A stretch of DNA of 23,417 nt from the IMG/VR virus record IMGVR_UViG_3300009285_000692, positions 1-23,417 of that record. One strand, 5' to 3'. A program made the translations under genes and the position numbers. The DNA comes from a virus. Below the pieces are notes generated by a model that saw only the letters and a program-made list of their open reading frames with translations, had not been told where the DNA came from and searched no databases. Positions 22,080-23,417 of the stretch are shown here, one piece after another; the first letter of the stretch is position 1; each line of letters begins with the position of its first letter.

Positions 22080-22185
22080 GCTGTTCGGGATGAAGTGAAA
22101 CGACATGGCCGTATTATTACGGTTTGAGGTTTGCGCCCGAACAGCCAATTTTTGTATTATTTTTTCCATGTCATTCACTTCGTCC
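22080..22185 (-). ncRNA. Interleaved inverted repeats in the HNH leader: candidate RNA pseudoknot
   Basis: In the - strand RNA, arm A (22185-22166) can pair with A' (22108-22088) over ~18 bp with one mismatch and one small internal loop. Arm B (22145-22136, CCCGAACAGC on the + strand) pairs perfectly with B' (22089-22080, GCTGTTCGGG) over 10 bp. The order is A-B-A'-B', so the two helices cross. A third small hairpin (CCGTA/TACGG, 22109-22122) lies between B and A'. A' and B' adjoin (sharing ~2 nt), so they could stack. The leader ends just upstream of the GGAG and ATG. It may be a pseudoknot or a two-state switch. Confidence 0.5.
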
Positions 22186-22188
22186 ATT

Positions 22189-22216
22189 ATTATATCATAT
22201 TAAAAACTATTGTCAA
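22189..22216 (-). promoter_or_regulatory. Near-consensus sigma70 promoter for the HNH gene
   Basis: On the - strand TTGACA (22211-22216) and TATAAT (22189-22194) are both perfect, separated by 16 nt. Transcription would begin around 22182-22185, giving a leader of about 120 nt to the HNH ATG. This is the strongest promoter I see in the window. Confidence 0.82.
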
Positions 22217-22221
22217 ATCTT

Positions 22222-22278
22222 TTATTTTGCTATGCCCACAAGGCACAGCAACAACATGATACTACATACTTTTTTCAT
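22222..22278 (-). CDS. Tiny signal-like peptide (18 aa)
   Basis: The peptide MKKVCSIMLLLCLVGIAK looks like a lone signal peptide or lipoprotein leader. AGAAAGGAAATC precedes the ATG, which overlaps the upstream gene's stop (ATGA). It ends just before the HNH promoter. It may be a real micropeptide, or the start of an exported protein cut off when the HNH cassette arrived. Confidence 0.45.
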   Translation of the reverse strand: MKKVCSIMLLLCLVGIAK

Positions 22279-22454
22279 ACTGATTTCCTTTCTGAATATA
22301 AATAACGAATAGTAATTTTTTTGTGATACAAGTGGCCATCAGTAACTAAGGCATCAGCCTGTTTGTATAGCCAATTCCTGATTTGTCGCCTGCCTTTTGG
22401 CGTCATGTTTGCCGCATCTTTAATTGTTAGAATTGCCGCACTTTTTGTTTTCAT
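22275..22454 (-). CDS. Small basic helical phage protein (59 aa)
   Basis: The ORF reads MKTKSAAILTIKDAANMTPKGRRQIRNWLYKQADALVTDGHLYHKKITIRYLYSERKSV. The LTIKDAANMTPKGRRxIRxWLYKQADxL ... RYLY pattern is one I associate with small phage proteins of uncertain role, perhaps DNA-binding. It overlaps the end of the upstream Cys-rich gene and the start of the 18-aa peptide. Confidence 0.62.
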   Translation of the reverse strand: MKTKSAAILTIKDAANMTPKGRRQIRNWLYKQADALVTDGHLYHKKITIRYLYSERKSV

Positions 22455-22653
22455 GTTTTTCTTGCTTTCTCTGATTTCTATGTTTTACATATTCCTGAAT
22501 TGCTTCAAAACATTTATCGCATATATCTTGTTTGTTCCAGATTCCACCTTGGGAATCCCAAAAGAATTTCCACATTTTAAATTTCTTTTTGATTGCTAAA
22601 CAATAACTTACATTTTCTGTTTGTTTGCAAATATCACATTGGATAATTTCCAT
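22420..22653 (-). CDS. Small Zn-finger-type protein (77 aa)
   Basis: The protein starts MEIIQCDICKQTENVSYCLAI and has a second Cys pair near DICDKCFEAIQEYVKH, a likely zinc site (CxxC ... CxxC), then a Lys/Asn/Gln-rich tail. AAAAAGGAAAAG precedes the ATG. The fold resembles small zinc-ribbon proteins in phage accessory regions; no specific family. Confidence 0.66.
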   Translation of the reverse strand: MEIIQCDICKQTENVSYCLAIKKKFKMWKFFWDSQGGIWNKQDICDKCFEAIQEYVKHRNQRKQEKHENKKCGNSNN

Positions 22654-22679
22654 GACTTTTCCTTTTTAAAATAAAGTTT

Positions 22680-23303
22680 TTACTTAAATAAAACATTGCC
22701 CGCTTCGCTGTGTTGTGGCTGGTTCTCATCGGGACGGCGGCAGCCACCAGCGAAGCCCGTATCCGTCCTGAACATCTCCAACGTAGTTACCACAGGCAAT
22801 GTTAGTCCAAGCCCAGACTTGTATAATGCCTGAGCATTTTCTTTTCCGTAAGCAATAAGTATCGAGGCTGCACCGCACCCGCCGCCAGTGGGACTTATAA
22901 GGCCATCTGCATAATATGAGGCTTGCTCAGCAGGTATAAACTGAATACGCCCTTTGATAAAACAGATAGCATCTGCGGCAGGAACATAATCGTGAAACCA
23001 TCGCGTATCAGTTCGTGCGAAAACAAGGGCTATTCCGCCGCCATGATGCCGTGAAAGTTTGTCCAACCAGCATGGCGTATCTTTTCCATAAGGGGGATTT
23101 AGCCAAATATTGCCAAGCCATTCTTTGAAAAAACCATCATCTTCAACTGTGTAATGATGCTTTGCCGGAATCCACCTTGCAATATCTGCGCCCGGACTGC
23201 ACGGGTCTAAATCAAATTCAATTGCCAACGCTTTGAAGATTTCTCGTGGCGTGTACCATTCCTTTGATTCGTTATAAGTGCTTTCGTGTGCAAAACCTCT
23301 CAT
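22680..23303 (-). CDS. Phage DNA N6-adenine methyltransferase (Dam family)
   Basis: The 207-aa enzyme has the phage Dam-type layout: EWYTPREIFKAL (15-26), FDLDPCSPGADIAR (30-43), the catalytic NPPY motif in IWLNPPYGKDTPCWL (67-80), then ALVFARTDTRWFHD and the C-terminal ICFIKGRIQFIP. It transfers a methyl group from SAM to the N6 of adenine, probably shielding phage DNA from host restriction. It has an AGGA ribosome site and is the most upstream well-supported gene of the - strand cassette in view. Confidence 0.93.
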   Translation of the reverse strand: MRGFAHESTYNESKEWYTPREIFKALAIEFDLDPCSPGADIARWIPAKHHYTVEDDGFFKEWLGNIWLNPPYGKDTPCWLDKLSRHHGGGIALVFARTDTRWFHDYVPAADAICFIKGRIQFIPAEQASYYADGLISPTGGGCGAASILIAYGKENAQALYKSGLGLTLPVVTTLEMFRTDTGFAGGCRRPDENQPQHSEAGNVLFK

Positions 23304-23316
23304 TTTGTTATCCTAC

Positions 23317-23415
23317 TTAATAATAACTACAAATCCATATTGAAATAGCTACAATAGCTAAAATCACTAATGTTAGAATTGCACACGGCCAGCGAGAATA
23401 TTTTTCGTCAGGCAT
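23317..23415 (-). CDS. Small single-membrane-segment peptide (32 aa) near the window edge
   Basis: The ORF MPDEKYSRWPCAILTLVILAIVAISIWICSYY has one clear transmembrane helix (~11-29). Its ATG (23415) lies 2 nt from the window edge, so its ribosome site and any upstream extension are out of view. It precedes the methyltransferase gene by 13 nt. Confidence 0.5.
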   Translation of the reverse strand: MPDEKYSRWPCAILTLVILAIVAISIWICSYY

Positions 23416-23417
23416 TT

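Noticed and set aside
22080-22185. Group I intron or HEARO-type RNA upstream of the HNH gene
   Set aside because: The order of crossing helices does not match P3/P7 of group I introns, no exon junction is visible, and the nuclease is HNH-AP2 rather than IscB-like.
22062-22187. Longer start (ATG 22187) for the HNH gene
   Set aside because: It coincides with the predicted transcription start and the extra residues are encoded by the structured leader; ATG 22061 has GGAG and matches the family N-terminus.
1-23417. CRISPR array, tRNA genes, integrase or att sites
   Set aside because: I looked for regularly spaced repeats, cloverleaf-type arms and recombinase motifs by eye and saw none; a tRNA scan and a self-alignment could still find something subtle.

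Overview
This window is a piece of a tailed double-stranded DNA phage or prophage. It carries a siphovirus-type morphogenesis module on the + strand (1-17980), a hairpin at about 18005, and a convergent cassette of about nineteen mostly tiny genes on the - strand (18033-23415). I see no rRNA, tRNA, integrase, CRISPR array or insertion sequence. The standard genetic code fits throughout, and all three stop codons are used. One protein has a dockerin-like calcium loop of the style common in planctomycete (Phycisphaerae-like) genomes. That hints at such a host, but it is weak evidence and an inference.

The + strand runs: end of an unknown gene; large terminase; a cysteine-rich small ORF with no normal start; a strong terminator; HK97-fold major capsid protein; a beta-rich putative capsid accessory protein; a three-domain methyltransferase/FkbM-like/glycosyltransferase protein; a 50-aa protein; another beta-rich protein; a gp6-like head-tail connector with an inserted domain; portal; S49 protease; head-tail joining protein; a signal-peptide protein; a signal peptide-dockerin-LamG-DUF3168 fusion; tail tube; tail chaperones joined by a -1 frameshift at A AAA AAC; HK97 gp10-like protein; a short tape measure; four tail-tip or adhesin genes; and two holin-type membrane proteins. 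The genes are tightly packed, often with ATGA or TAATG overlaps. The set of functions is standard, but the order is not: the capsid gene lies before the portal, the protease lies after the portal, and gp10 lies after the chaperones.

The - strand cassette, read right to left, holds a 32-aa membrane peptide, a phage DNA N6-adenine methyltransferase, small Zn-type and helical proteins, an 18-aa hydrophobic peptide, an HNH-AP2 endonuclease with its own consensus promoter and a structured leader, a lipoprotein, several hypotheticals, an XF1762-type GNAT-like protein, a conserved phage PGDW protein and a short HicB-like protein. Many of these genes overlap by 4 nt, so they are probably co-transcribed.

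The four most unusual items are: (1) the three-domain sugar/methyl-transfer protein between capsid and connector genes; (2) the tail-terminator (DUF3168) domain fused behind LamG, dockerin and a signal peptide, with an internal ribosome site that could yield a short cytoplasmic form; (3) two interleaved inverted repeats (A-B-A'-B') in the HNH leader, which could form an RNA pseudoknot or a switch; (4) the domain insertion in the gp6-like connector.
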